From contig NZ_JBBNAD010000004.1 in assembly GCF_037996765.1 (NCBI RefSeq), positions 868,001-932,000 on the forward strand: a DNA stretch of 64,000 nucleotides, in the 5' to 3' direction. This DNA is from Bdellovibrio sp. GT3. GTDB taxonomy: Bacteria > Bdellovibrionota > Bdellovibrionia > Bdellovibrionales > Bdellovibrionaceae. The position numbers and the translations under genes are program-made. This document shows positions 41,869 through 50,513 of the stretch, one piece after another; position 1 is the stretch's first letter, and every line of letters starts with the position of its first letter. The notes beneath the pieces are model-generated. The model saw only the letters and a list, made by a program, of their open reading frames with translations. It was not told where the DNA came from and searched no databases.

Positions 41869-42384
41869 TTAGTCGAAAAGGCCCAAAGTAAAAGCCACAG
41901 CTCCGCGATTGGCGTGCAGAAGTTCATTGGCGGAGGCGTTGTTCTGTTCTTCGACTGATGCGGCATCTTCAAATGAAGGCATTTCGGCCATGTTTTTTTC
42001 TAACTGTTTTTCGATCATGGTTAAGTTGTTCTTAAACTCAACGTCGTAGTCAGGGTGTACGCCGGTATCGGTTATCATCTTAGTCAAACACACGGCTTTT
42101 TTGATAAACTCTTGTTGCTCGACTTCAAAAAGACGACCGCTGATTTTCTTGTCGTTTAATAAATCCAGTAGGTTTTTACGAAGTACGATTCCTGAAGCAA
42201 CGAGGCCTTCTTTGAAATTTTCTTTTCCGCTTTCAGCGACAAAGTTTAACACCACACGGTCCACTTCGTTTTCTTCATTACATTCGATGCGGTTTTCGGT
42301 CCCGACGAACCAATCTACTTCCTCTGCAAAAGCGGGAATTGTGGCTGCGATAATTACGGCAAAAGTTATGATTTGTTTTTTCAT
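41869..42384 (-). CDS. secreted protein of unknown function
   Basis: 171 residues from the ATG at 42384, chosen because the signal peptide MKKQIITFAVIIAATIPAFA starts there; the ribosome binding site is poor. The mature protein is acidic and helical (VDRVVLNFVAESGKENFKEG, then MIEKQLEKNMAEMPSFEDAA), with two cysteines (RIECNEEN and KAVCLTK). No known domain. The 5' leader contains an 8-bp stem (CAAGCCAC/GTGGCTTG, 42400-42428). Function unknown. Confidence 0.72.
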   Translation of the reverse strand: MKKQIITFAVIIAATIPAFAEEVDWFVGTENRIECNEENEVDRVVLNFVAESGKENFKEGLVASGIVLRKNLLDLLNDKKISGRLFEVEQQEFIKKAVCLTKMITDTGVHPDYDVEFKNNLTMIEKQLEKNMAEMPSFEDAASVEEQNNASANELLHANRGAVAFTLGLFD

Positions 42385-42533
42385 GAGGAAGGCGAATTGC
42401 AAGCCACATACCAAAAGTAAGTGGCTTGAGCAGCAATATAACCATAGCTGGGGCTATGGCTAAGCCCGAGTTACGTAATTTGCTTTACACCCCAAAAAGA
42501 ATGGCCAAAGCAAGCAACCCGGTCGCGATTTTA

Positions 42534-44078
42534 CTATTGAAGCTTTTCAATGATCTTTTCAGCGATCTTAATGCCGTCACAAGCTGCAGAAGTGATCCCG
42601 CCAGCGTAACCCGCACCTTCGCCTGCAGGATAAAGCCCTGCGTGGGAGATGCTCTCTAAGGAGTCATTATCGCGAGTCACCCGGACCGGGCAGCTCGTGC
42701 GGGACTCGATCCCGTAAAGCTGAGCGTCTTCGACCACAAATCCCTTCATATTGCGATTGAACTTGTTCAAGCCTTCTTGAATACGTTTGGTCATGTGCGC
42801 AGGCAGAATCTCATCCAGGCGAATGTTGATCGCACCTGACGGCGAAGAACCTGCACGTAGATTGCGGGGTCCTTTTTTTGAAGTGCCACCCAAGAAATCC
42901 AAAAGATTTTGCGCTGGTAATTCTTTAGTTCCGCCAGACGCGCGAACCTCTTTTAAAGCCTGAGTTTCAAGCTGACGACGAAGTTTCATGCCGCCGAAGA
43001 TGTCATTGCCAAAAAGTTTGCCGTGATCGATGGAAACCACGATCGCTGCATTCGCAAACGGGGAGTTACGGTTGTAGTTACTCATCCCATTACAAACAAT
43101 GCCATCAGCCTCTGTACCCGCTGACAATACATAACCGCCCGGGCACATACAGAATGAATAAACGCCGATACCGGTTTTATCGTCATGGTCAGCGAGCTTA
43201 TAGTTCGCAGCACCCAATTTTGGATGCTCTGAAAACTGACGGTATTGGATTTTGTTGATTTCCGCCTGGGAGTGCTCAATACGCAAGCCCATCGCAAAGG
43301 ATTTTCCATCCAGGTGCACGCCGATATCGTGAAGATGATTGATCATGTCTTCAGCCGAGTGGCCTGTCGCCAGGATCACATGCGGAGATTTAAACTCAGT
43401 CCCATGTTCAGTGCGAACTCCGACGGTCTGTTTTCCTTCCATCAGGATTTCAGTCACTTGAGTATCAAAATGGATTTCGCAACCGTTGGCTTTTAAAAAC
43501 TCACGCAGTTTCGGGATCACACGACGAATACGATCAGAACCCACGTGTGGATTCGACAACCATTGGATTTCCGCAGGCGCACCGAATTGTACCAGGCGGT
43601 TCATCACATAGGGAATGTGCGGAGATTTAATACGCGTGATCAGTTTACCATCGGAATATAAACCTGCTCCACCTTCGCCGTAACAAACGTTATTGCGAGT
43701 GTCGAGTTTGCCATGACGCCAGTATTGATTAATGCCCTTCATGCGGTTGCCGGAATCAGAACCACGTTCAAATAAAACGCAGGGAACTCCGCGCTCAACA
43801 AATCTTAAAGCGGCAAACAACCCAGCCGGGCCCGTGCCCACAATCAGGGGCTTTTCTTTCGGGATCGCGATTTTTTCTAAATTGAATTCAGGAATGTTAA
43901 GGGTTTCGCCCTTTTCAGCGACCTCAACGGAATAAACGAAATGCGGGGAGTGAGCGCGTCGGGCGTCGACGCTTTGTCTCAGGATGCGGTAGGGGCCATG
44001 TTCTGGCATCATCCACTGAAGTTTTTCTTCCAGGTCCTGATCAATAGGAATTTCGATATTGTTGAATATCTTCGCCAT
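42534..44078 (-). CDS. FAD-dependent oxidoreductase (COG2509-like)
   Basis: 514 residues. The ATG at 44078 follows GAGG by 6 nt; the frame upstream to 44162 has no such site. An N-terminal ~75-residue domain precedes the dinucleotide-binding motif IVGTGPAGLFAALRFVERG, then CYGEGGAGLYSDGKL, a second substrate-like region (VILATGHSAEDM, FAMGLRIEH) and the terminal FAD motif GLYPAGEGAGYAGGI. This layout matches uncharacterised FAD/NAD(P) dehydrogenases of the COG2509 type. The substrate is unknown. A hairpin CCATAGC/GCTATGG at 42442-42459 lies downstream on the same strand but lacks a U-tract. Confidence 0.86.
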   Translation of the reverse strand: MAKIFNNIEIPIDQDLEEKLQWMMPEHGPYRILRQSVDARRAHSPHFVYSVEVAEKGETLNIPEFNLEKIAIPKEKPLIVGTGPAGLFAALRFVERGVPCVLFERGSDSGNRMKGINQYWRHGKLDTRNNVCYGEGGAGLYSDGKLITRIKSPHIPYVMNRLVQFGAPAEIQWLSNPHVGSDRIRRVIPKLREFLKANGCEIHFDTQVTEILMEGKQTVGVRTEHGTEFKSPHVILATGHSAEDMINHLHDIGVHLDGKSFAMGLRIEHSQAEINKIQYRQFSEHPKLGAANYKLADHDDKTGIGVYSFCMCPGGYVLSAGTEADGIVCNGMSNYNRNSPFANAAIVVSIDHGKLFGNDIFGGMKLRRQLETQALKEVRASGGTKELPAQNLLDFLGGTSKKGPRNLRAGSSPSGAINIRLDEILPAHMTKRIQEGLNKFNRNMKGFVVEDAQLYGIESRTSCPVRVTRDNDSLESISHAGLYPAGEGAGYAGGITSAACDGIKIAEKIIEKLQ

Positions 44079-44192
44079 TTTTACCTCGCGGGCACCTGTT
44101 AAGCGCCAAGCCGATGAATTATTTGAGGACCAACGTATAACAGATTGTTCCGCCCGTGACAAAGGGGGCAGGGTCAGATAGATAATTTATAT

Positions 44193-45023
44193 ATGTCAGC
44201 AATCACTCGTATTTTACCTAAAAGAAGCCTCAGCCGACTTGTCGGAAAAATCATGCACTTTCAAGGGCCTAAATGGTGGGCACACCTCTCAGTTAAAGCC
44301 TTCGCCGGGTGGTATAATATCGCTCTGGATGAGGCTGAAAAGGCTTATACCGAATACCCAAGCATTGGGGAGTTCTTCATCCGTAAATTAAAACCCGGGA
44401 TTCGCCCGATCGCTAACACCTGGGCCGTACATCCGGCCGACAGTGTGATCACCCAGGCTCAGACAATTGAGAAGGGAACTCTGATTCAGGCAAAGGGCCA
44501 TACCTATGAGCTTAAAGAGTTCACCATGGATCCAGACGCCTATAAAAAATGGGATGGCGGGTTCTTTATGACCTATTACCTTTGCCCGACGGACTATCAC
44601 CGCATGCACTCGCCAGTGGATGGTGGCATCAGCGACGTTCGTTATATGCCGGGTGAGTTGTGGCCGGTGAACGAATGGTCCACGACAAATGTAAAAGATT
44701 TGTTTTCGATCAATGAGCGTGTTTTGGTGGAAATCCAAACGGACATGGGACCTGTGGGAGTGGTTTTTGTTGGAGCCACCAACGTCGGTCACATTGTTCT
44801 TAGTTTCGATGAAACGATCCGCGGAAACCAAGCCGGAGTTCCTGAATATCAACACAAAAAATACTCGCCAGCATTGACGGTCAAGCGCGGTGATGAACTG
44901 GGAATGTTCCGCATGGGTTCCACAGTTGTGATGTTGTATCCGCCATCATTCAATCAAAAATTCAAAGGCCAGATGAATCTCGGCCCAACTGTGCGAGTGA
45001 ACGCTGCACTGACACAAAATTAG
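44193..45023 (+). CDS. psd: phosphatidylserine decarboxylase proenzyme
   Basis: 276 residues. Converts phosphatidylserine to phosphatidylethanolamine at the inner membrane. Features: VHPADSV near 79-85 (Asp83), the YHRMHSPVDGG segment at 135-145 with the two histidines, and the self-cleavage site as MGST at 241-244, where Ser243 becomes the pyruvoyl group; most bacteria have LGST. Length and start agree with the type-I family (E. coli 322 aa). It is divergent from the FAD oxidoreductase, with starts 115 bp apart. The ribosome binding site is weak. Confidence 0.92.
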   Translation: MSAITRILPKRSLSRLVGKIMHFQGPKWWAHLSVKAFAGWYNIALDEAEKAYTEYPSIGEFFIRKLKPGIRPIANTWAVHPADSVITQAQTIEKGTLIQAKGHTYELKEFTMDPDAYKKWDGGFFMTYYLCPTDYHRMHSPVDGGISDVRYMPGELWPVNEWSTTNVKDLFSINERVLVEIQTDMGPVGVVFVGATNVGHIVLSFDETIRGNQAGVPEYQHKKYSPALTVKRGDELGMFRMGSTVVMLYPPSFNQKFKGQMNLGPTVRVNAALTQN

Positions 45024-45054
45024 TAGTATTAAAAGCGCGAGCTGATGTTTCGCG

Positions 45055-46086
45055 CTAAAAGCGCGAGCCCACATACAGACCGGCGGCTTGCGAAAAGAAC
45101 GACATATCCATCGTACGCAGATCCACATTCACGGGCTGCGTGTGACCGATGATCGTCATGTACCAAGGGCCCCAGTCATAACCGACAGCCATCTTCGCCT
45201 GCACCCACCACGTGTACTTTAAATTATCCCAGCGAGTAGTGGTGGTTTCGTAGAGTTGCTTTTGTGGACCTGCCTGGGCACTGCCAAACATCGCAATATA
45301 AAAACGTTTCCACTGCCACACGTAAGAGGTTCCCAGTCCCAGCGCCATACTCTGATAGTTGCCTTTTACCAAAGTCGCATCCTCGCCGTAATCCGAAGGA
45401 TTTCCCTGTGGTAAAAACGGCGTGGGATTTTCAATTTCGACCTGTGACAGACCCAGTAAAGTGTAAAATGCAAGTCCGTCAGAGGAAGGCTTTTTCCAAT
45501 TCGGTCCAAAGGCTTCCAAGGCACTGACGCCATAATAAGCCCACTCGAACTGCGCCTGCACCATGGAAATTTTTAAATCCGGCAAAGAGTACTCATCGGT
45601 GGTGATGAAGCCATCGTTGTTGGCACTGGCTGTGGGGCCCTGATTGAAACCCTTGTAGCGTTGATAAATAAATTCAGCACCGAAGCGGCCGTTGAAGTAG
45701 CGCAACTGATAGTCTTCGGCAGAGGTGGCTACCTTATCGTTCTTGGCCGCCCCGTTGGCAACGTTTGCCTCAAGAGAAATCCCTAAAGGACGATTGGACC
45801 AACCCAAGGCAAAACCGGGAGGTGTGTTGGGCTCCAAAGCCACGTTGTGATCATTGCCCGCACCCGACGTGGTGGCTTTCAATGTTTTGATGATCATCCC
45901 GGCTTGGATGGAGTTTTCGTACTCTTCTTTTTCGATTTTTCTGGGAGTTTTTTCAGTGGGTGTTGTTGCTACAGGGGAAGGCTTTGGTTGAGGGCGTGCG
46001 CGGCGGTTGGCTTGGGCCGACACCGGGCCTGCGGCAAGGAGAATCAAGGTAAAGGCTGTAAAGAAAAGCGATATCTTAATAAGCAA
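45055..46086 (-). CDS. predicted outer-membrane beta-barrel protein (DUF4421-like)
   Basis: 343 residues. Signal peptide (MLIKISLFFTAFTLILLAAGPVSAQA), then a proline/arginine-rich spacer (RRARPQPKPSPVATTPTEK), then amphipathic strands rich in aromatic residues ending in ...GLYVGSRF with a C-terminal Phe, typical of barrels recognised by BamA. The layout reminds me of DUF4421 proteins. The start must be TTG at 46086: the next ATG would lose the signal peptide, and GGAG lies 7 nt upstream. That ribosome binding site is inside a 12-bp leader stem (46087-46145). Function unknown. Confidence 0.78.
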   Translation of the reverse strand: MLIKISLFFTAFTLILLAAGPVSAQANRRARPQPKPSPVATTPTEKTPRKIEKEEYENSIQAGMIIKTLKATTSGAGNDHNVALEPNTPPGFALGWSNRPLGISLEANVANGAAKNDKVATSAEDYQLRYFNGRFGAEFIYQRYKGFNQGPTASANNDGFITTDEYSLPDLKISMVQAQFEWAYYGVSALEAFGPNWKKPSSDGLAFYTLLGLSQVEIENPTPFLPQGNPSDYGEDATLVKGNYQSMALGLGTSYVWQWKRFYIAMFGSAQAGPQKQLYETTTTRWDNLKYTWWVQAKMAVGYDWGPWYMTIIGHTQPVNVDLRTMDMSFFSQAAGLYVGSRF

Positions 46087-46145
46087 AAACTCACTCCGTT
46101 AAGACCTTATTCTACAAGGTGAGCGGAGTGAGTTTAAAGATAAAA
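46087..46145 (-). promoter_or_regulatory. leader hairpin sequestering the outer-membrane protein ribosome binding site
   Basis: On the minus strand AAACTCACTCCG pairs perfectly with CGGAGTGAGTTT (12 bp) 35 bp apart, with an inner 5-bp stem (ACCTT/AAGGT). The 3' arm contains GGAG and touches the TTG start codon. A T run follows the stem, so the same fold could also act as a terminator for the upstream queD. Either way, expression of the outer-membrane protein should depend on this structure. Confidence 0.65.
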
Positions 46146-46174
46146 TCTGTCAACAGTCGTAACTGGACCAGTCT

Positions 46175-46534
46175 TTATGCGGGGTAAGCGCATTCCGTCA
46201 GTGGAGTCTCTGCCACGGAAACGCGGGTTAGGATCGGTAGTACTTTCTTGGCATGATCATAAAGCCATTTTGCCAGAAGCTCAGAGGTTGGATTCTCAAG
46301 GCCCGGCACTTCATTCAGCACGCGATGGTCGATCTGTTGAAGGATCGGTTTCATGGCGGCTTGGATGTCGTTGTAGTCTATGACCCAACCGACTTTTCCA
46401 TCCAAGGGGCCCACCAATGTCAGCACGATTTTAAAGCTGTGCCCATGCATGCGAGAGCACGGATGGCTTTCTGGCAAATGGGGCAGGAAACGGGCGGATT
46501 CGATTTGAAAATGCTGCTTCAGTTCAAAATTCAT
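46175..46534 (-). CDS. queD: 6-carboxy-5,6,7,8-tetrahydropterin synthase (QueD-like)
   Basis: 119 residues, the size of short QueD enzymes. Zinc and catalytic residues are in place: His19 in ARFLPHLPE, the Cys26 nucleophile and HGH (30-32) in HPCSRMHGHSF, YNDIQ, IDHRVLNE, the NPTSELLAKWLY acidic segment and the terminal VAETPLTECAY Glu. QueD makes 6-carboxytetrahydropterin from dihydroneopterin triphosphate in queuosine/7-deazaguanine synthesis. The ATG at 46534 is chosen from the conserved N-terminus. It lies head to head with a second family member, 28 bp apart. Other queuosine genes are not in the window. Confidence 0.88.
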   Translation of the reverse strand: MNFELKQHFQIESARFLPHLPESHPCSRMHGHSFKIVLTLVGPLDGKVGWVIDYNDIQAAMKPILQQIDHRVLNEVPGLENPTSELLAKWLYDHAKKVLPILTRVSVAETPLTECAYPA

Positions 46535-46562
46535 GTTATGGATATTACCACTAGGGAGAAAT

Positions 46563-47051
46563 ATGTCCACGACCACCTTGCATTTGGCCAAACAAAATTT
46601 CAAATTTTCAGCCGCGCATTTTCTTATCTTTGATGAAAAGCATGCTGAAAAGCTCCATGGCCACAACTATCAGGTCAAAGTGGATATCAAGGCTCCTGCG
46701 GACGAGGCTCAGCATTCAGAAGGCTACTTTATGGACTTTAATGTATTTAAAAAATACATCAAGGCGGCCTTGGATCGCTGGGATGAAATCGTTTTGCTGC
46801 CTGCGAAACATCCCGACATGAAGTTTAAAAAAAACGATAAATCGCTGGAAGTGACTTTCCGCGATCGTTTTTATGTTTTCCCATTAAATGAAGTGATTCT
46901 TTTGCCGGTCACCAATACCAGCGTGGAAAACCTGTCACGTCTTCTGGCAGAGGATTTTCATAAGGAATTTACCAAGTACGGTGTGCAAGCTGTGTCGGTG
47001 ACGGTTGAAGAAACTGCGGGGCAGGGTGCCTCAACAACAGTTCCCCGTTAA
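46563..47051 (+). CDS. 6-pyruvoyl-tetrahydropterin synthase-like protein
   Basis: 162 residues from the ATG at 46563 (AGGGAG just upstream). A PTPS/QueD-fold protein: the zinc site appears as NFKFSAAHFLIF and KLHGHNYQVKV, then YFMDFNVFK and the NTSVENLSRLLAEDF acidic helix, ending VSVTVEETAGQGAS. The catalytic cysteine seen before HGH in QueD is absent (HAEKLHGH), so the chemistry probably differs. Longer than the QueD neighbour, with an inserted RDRFYVFPLNEVILLP. The role could be in another pterin-derived pathway. Its stop overlaps the convergent BP74-like gene by 3 bp. Confidence 0.82.
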   Translation: MSTTTLHLAKQNFKFSAAHFLIFDEKHAEKLHGHNYQVKVDIKAPADEAQHSEGYFMDFNVFKKYIKAALDRWDEIVLLPAKHPDMKFKKNDKSLEVTFRDRFYVFPLNEVILLPVTNTSVENLSRLLAEDFHKEFTKYGVQAVSVTVEETAGQGASTTVPR

Positions 47052-48091
47052 GGGTTCAGCAGGCCTGAACTTACTTCCAATGGCGTGAGTTCACGCACCA
47101 CTCGGTAACGCCAAAAACAAATACGTCCACCTTCACTCAGGCGCTGTTGCAGGCGCTCCTCGACCAGATCCGGATTGCCGTCGCAGTCCAAATGGGCAAA
47201 GTCCCCAAAAGAATCCACGTGTGTCACATTCCAGGAGTAAGGTGATTTGTCGCGGGCTTGGAAGTTTCGGTTTACACTCAGACCCGGGCTCAAAGCGATT
47301 CGCGCCACGACGATTTTCTCAAGGTCGGGGTTTTGAATTTGCTCGCGGGCGGTCGCGATCGTTTCGCTGTCGTCGAGGCCAATAACATAAGAACCGTTCT
47401 CGCTCGGGGACTTGGTCGAAATCATGAAGTACTTTTTGCCCGCATCCACTTCCAGAGGTATCGGCGTCAGGGCCAGGGGCGGACTTTGTTTAAGATCATC
47501 ACCATAAAAGACTTCACTGTGCAGTCGGCCCGATGAAGCAATCTCGATGCGAGCAACGCTGCGGTTAAAGCTCCACTTTAAGTTTGCAGTGTCATAGTGA
47601 GTGCTGATGCGCAGGGATTTTTCTTCAAGTTGAACACCGGCAAGGTCATAAGACTTCAATGTTACATCAATGGACTTCAAGTAAAGGTTTAACAGGGACA
47701 TTTTGACTGAGGTTTGTCCCGCAGGAAGGTAATGTGTAACTTGAGGTGAGGTGACGGAACTGAGCAATATCTTTTGTTCTTCGCAAATCGCCGTGAACTT
47801 AAGAGCTCCGGCCGTGGCTGCCTTGAGCGAGAAACCCCGGTCGTCCGACAAGAACGCAGAGCCCGCGATTTTCATTTCAGAGTGGGCTTCTATTTCCTGA
47901 TAGCGTTCTTTGACCCCGCCGTTCATATGAACTTGAGTCCACCATTTTTCAGGTTCCTGGGATTTATTTTGCACCAAAATTTTTATGTCTTCGCGAGGGC
48001 AGAATCCCGGCACATAAAACGTTTCCGCAGCAAGGGCTGCGTGGTTGAAAAGCAAGGCTCCGATGATGAGGCTCAGTGGTTTGATTTGCAT
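47048..48091 (-). CDS. secreted protein with BP74-like C-terminal domain
   Basis: 347 residues, signal peptide MQIKPLSLIIGALLFNHAALA. Two beta-rich N-terminal domains have CPREDIKILVQNKSQEPEKW and an LPAGQTSVKMSLLN strand; they resemble bacterial immunoglobulin-like or DUF-type envelope domains without a clear match. The C-terminal ~115 residues look like the BP74 N-terminal domain of calmodulin-binding adhesion proteins: YVIGLDDSETIATAREQI, then RNFQARDKSPYSWNV, then HLDCDGNPDLVEERL, then GGRICFWRYRVV. BP74 was found in Dictyostelium and bacterial relatives are uncharacterised. Probably periplasmic or surface exposed, perhaps adhesive. The family match is from memory of the motif pattern. 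Confidence 0.65.
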   Translation of the reverse strand: MQIKPLSLIIGALLFNHAALAAETFYVPGFCPREDIKILVQNKSQEPEKWWTQVHMNGGVKERYQEIEAHSEMKIAGSAFLSDDRGFSLKAATAGALKFTAICEEQKILLSSVTSPQVTHYLPAGQTSVKMSLLNLYLKSIDVTLKSYDLAGVQLEEKSLRISTHYDTANLKWSFNRSVARIEIASSGRLHSEVFYGDDLKQSPPLALTPIPLEVDAGKKYFMISTKSPSENGSYVIGLDDSETIATAREQIQNPDLEKIVVARIALSPGLSVNRNFQARDKSPYSWNVTHVDSFGDFAHLDCDGNPDLVEERLQQRLSEGGRICFWRYRVVRELTPLEVSSGLLNP

Positions 48092-48176
48092 CTAAAATTA
48101 GATCGGAGTTAGGGGTCTAAACTTGATCTAACCTATTAAAATCACGACCATTGTCTTCGATTTCGCCTCACGTTTG

Positions 48177-48202
48177 TGAAAACCATTATCAACTGGTTTT
48201 CA
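48177..48202. promoter_or_regulatory. inverted repeat upstream of feoAB, candidate Fur site
   Basis: TGAAAACCA and TGGTTTTCA form perfect 9-bp arms around 8 nt, 80 bp before the feoA start. The AT-rich symmetric pattern resembles Fur-family sites, and feoAB is a usual Fur target. The match to the classical 19-bp Fur box is only partial. Confidence 0.45.
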
Positions 48203-48282
48203 ATGGTCTGGGTCGGGGGTAAAGAGCTTCCTTTTACGCCTCTAAAAACTTAACTAATAAAGCACCATTTCAGAGGGAAAAG

Positions 48283-48516
48283 ATGACTTTGTTAGATGCC
48301 AAATTGAAGCCCGGTCAGACCGTTGAAATCCTAAAGATCGCGGGAGAGGACTCTTTGCGCGAACGCCTTCATGAAATGGGTTTGTCTGCGGGGATGGAAG
48401 TCACGATTTTAGGGCGAGCACCGTTTGGTGGCCCGTTGTTGATCCGATTCAAAACCAGTTTTATGGCTCTACGAAGTGAGGAGGCCGCATGCGCCCAAGT
48501 AACGCTGAAGCCATAG
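48283..48516 (+). CDS. feoA: ferrous iron transport protein A
   Basis: 77 residues, a small SH3-like cytoplasmic protein that works with FeoB. Seen: the N-terminal GQTVEILKIAG strand, SLRERLHEMGLSAGMEVTIL typical of FeoA, and APFGGPLLIRF. It has a good ribosome binding site (AGAGGGAAAAG). Its last 28 bp overlap the feoB start, so the genes are translationally coupled. No feoC gene follows. Confidence 0.92.
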   Translation: MTLLDAKLKPGQTVEILKIAGEDSLRERLHEMGLSAGMEVTILGRAPFGGPLLIRFKTSFMALRSEEAACAQVTLKP

Positions 48517-50423
48517 ATTCCACCACAACCAACCGCGAACAACGCATTGTCGCCTTGGTCGGAGCTCCCAATTCCGGCAAAACAACTCTGTACAACTGGC
48601 TGACTGGATCACGTTTTAAAACTGTGAACTATCCAGGAGCCACGGTCGAGTACTCGCTGGGTAAACTTGCGCCTCACTTGGGGCAAGGTGTGTTGGCGAT
48701 GGATACGCCGGGCACGTACAGTCTGCATCCAAAAAGTGCCGACGAAATCGTAACGATTAAATCCATCTATGAAAATCCTGAATTCGGTGAAGCCACCGGC
48801 GTGATTGTGGTTCTGGACGGAACTCAGTTGTCCCGTCATTTGCAACTGGCATTACAGGTGAAAGAAACCGGCTTCCCAATGATCGTGGTTATTACCATGT
48901 CAGATCTGCTTCGTCGTGAAGGCATTGAGCTTGATCTGGAATACTTGCGCAAAACTCTGGGTTGTCCAGTATTGCAGTTTGATGGTTTGTTGGCTGGCGG
49001 CTTGTTGGAAGTTGTTGCAGAGGTGCAAAAGCTTCCGTTGAATGTGAAGCCACAGCGTCCGCAAGTTTGGAATTTTGATCTTATGGATCAAAAAATGAAA
49101 GAGTGCGATCGCATCGCCAAAGAGGCTCTTTCTCATAAAACAGAAAAACCCGAGGTTCGACTGAACCGCATTGTGGCCACGACTGAGAAGCTGGATCGTG
49201 TGCTTTTGCATCCATGGTTTGGTTTGTTAATTTTTATCGCTGTGATGAGTACTCTGTTTTCTTCGATCTTCTGGGCGGCGGCACCGTTCATGGATTGGAT
49301 CGATGGCGGATTTAGCTTTGTAAATGAATGGGTGGCAGGCTTGGGGCCTGGGACATTGTGGGCGGACTTCCTGGCAAACGGCGTGGTTTCCAGTTTCGCA
49401 GCTTTCATGGTTTTCGTGCCGCAGATTTTTATTTTGTTTCTGGGGATCGGATTGCTGGAAAGCTCCGGTTATCTGGCCCGTGCAGCGACTTTGATTGATC
49501 GTCCGTTTTCAGCACTGGGTATGAGTGGTCGTTCGTTTGTTCCGATTTTGTCAGGTTTTGCCTGTGCGATTCCGGCCATTATCGCGACTCGCAATATCTC
49601 CTCCAGTCGGGATCGTTGGATTACGTCCTTCATCATTCCACTGATGACGTGTTCCGCGCGTCTTCCGGTGTATGCGTTGTTGATTGCCTTCCTATTTCAC
49701 GGGGAGTCTCCGTGGCTCGCGGGATTGACTCTGGCCCTGCTTTATCTGGGCTCCATCATTGTCGGTGGTATCGCTGCGGGAATTGTGAATAAGTTCCTGC
49801 CTAAAAAAGACAACTCGTTCTTTATGATGGAACTGCCGATTTATCGTCGTCCAAAAATGCGTGTGCTTGTGCATCACGCCGTCACGCGCACGTTGAACTA
49901 TGTGAAGCGTGCCGGGCCGATTATTTTCGTATTTGCCGTGCTTATCTGGTTTGGAACGAATTTCCCGAATTACCAAATGGAAGACGCCCATCAAAAGCTT
50001 GAGCAGTCCTACGTGGGGCAGCTGGGGAAAGTGATTGAACCCGTGGTTCATCCGATGGGTGTGGACTGGCGCGTGGGTGTGGGGATGATTTCTGCCTTCG
50101 CAGCCCGTGAGGTGTTTGTTTCTTCGTTGGCGGTGACTTTTAATATTACCGATGAAAACGAAGACTCCATGCAGGATTCCTTGCTGACTCAGATGAGTAC
50201 GGCGGTGAACAGTGCCGGGGAGAAAATATTTACGGTCAGCAGTTCGATAGGTTTGATGATCTTCTTTATGATCGCTTTACAATGTATGACCACTGTTGCC
50301 GTGCAAATGCGCGAAAGTGGTTCTGCTAAAATGGCCATCGGGCAATTGATTGTATTTAACGTTGCCGCCTATGTGTTAGTCGTTATTGTCGTTCAAGGGT
50401 TGCGCGCTCTCGGAGTTCCGTAA
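48489..50423 (+). CDS. feoB: ferrous iron transporter FeoB
   Basis: 644 residues, shorter than E. coli FeoB (773) but within family range. An N-terminal cytoplasmic G domain: G1 GAPNSGKTTLYNW, G2 region YPGATVEYS, G3 DTPGTYSL, G4 VITMSDLL (degenerate NKxD); a helical spacer; then membrane domain with Gate segments (VPILSGFACAIPAI and SARLPVYALLIAFLF). Imports Fe2+ across the inner membrane. The ribosome binding site GAGGAGG supports the ATG. G4 has Ser instead of Asn at the N of NKxD, which may lower guanine selectivity. Upstream repeat suggests Fur control. Confidence 0.94.
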   Translation: MRPSNAEAIDSTTTNREQRIVALVGAPNSGKTTLYNWLTGSRFKTVNYPGATVEYSLGKLAPHLGQGVLAMDTPGTYSLHPKSADEIVTIKSIYENPEFGEATGVIVVLDGTQLSRHLQLALQVKETGFPMIVVITMSDLLRREGIELDLEYLRKTLGCPVLQFDGLLAGGLLEVVAEVQKLPLNVKPQRPQVWNFDLMDQKMKECDRIAKEALSHKTEKPEVRLNRIVATTEKLDRVLLHPWFGLLIFIAVMSTLFSSIFWAAAPFMDWIDGGFSFVNEWVAGLGPGTLWADFLANGVVSSFAAFMVFVPQIFILFLGIGLLESSGYLARAATLIDRPFSALGMSGRSFVPILSGFACAIPAIIATRNISSSRDRWITSFIIPLMTCSARLPVYALLIAFLFHGESPWLAGLTLALLYLGSIIVGGIAAGIVNKFLPKKDNSFFMMELPIYRRPKMRVLVHHAVTRTLNYVKRAGPIIFVFAVLIWFGTNFPNYQMEDAHQKLEQSYVGQLGKVIEPVVHPMGVDWRVGVGMISAFAAREVFVSSLAVTFNITDENEDSMQDSLLTQMSTAVNSAGEKIFTVSSSIGLMIFFMIALQCMTTVAVQMRESGSAKMAIGQLIVFNVAAYVLVVIVVQGLRALGVP

Positions 50424-50513
50424 CGATTCAAACTCTGCCTGTTGCGTGCTTTGTTGGTGCGCAATAGGTACAGAACGTCTTGTCAAAATCTTAAATTGCG
50501 CTATCGTTTAGAT

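Noticed and set aside
45031-45067. Repeated AAAAGCGCGAG around the convergent psd and outer-membrane protein ends
   Set aside because: An 11-bp direct repeat and weak hairpin without U-tract; too short to call a repeat element or terminator with confidence.
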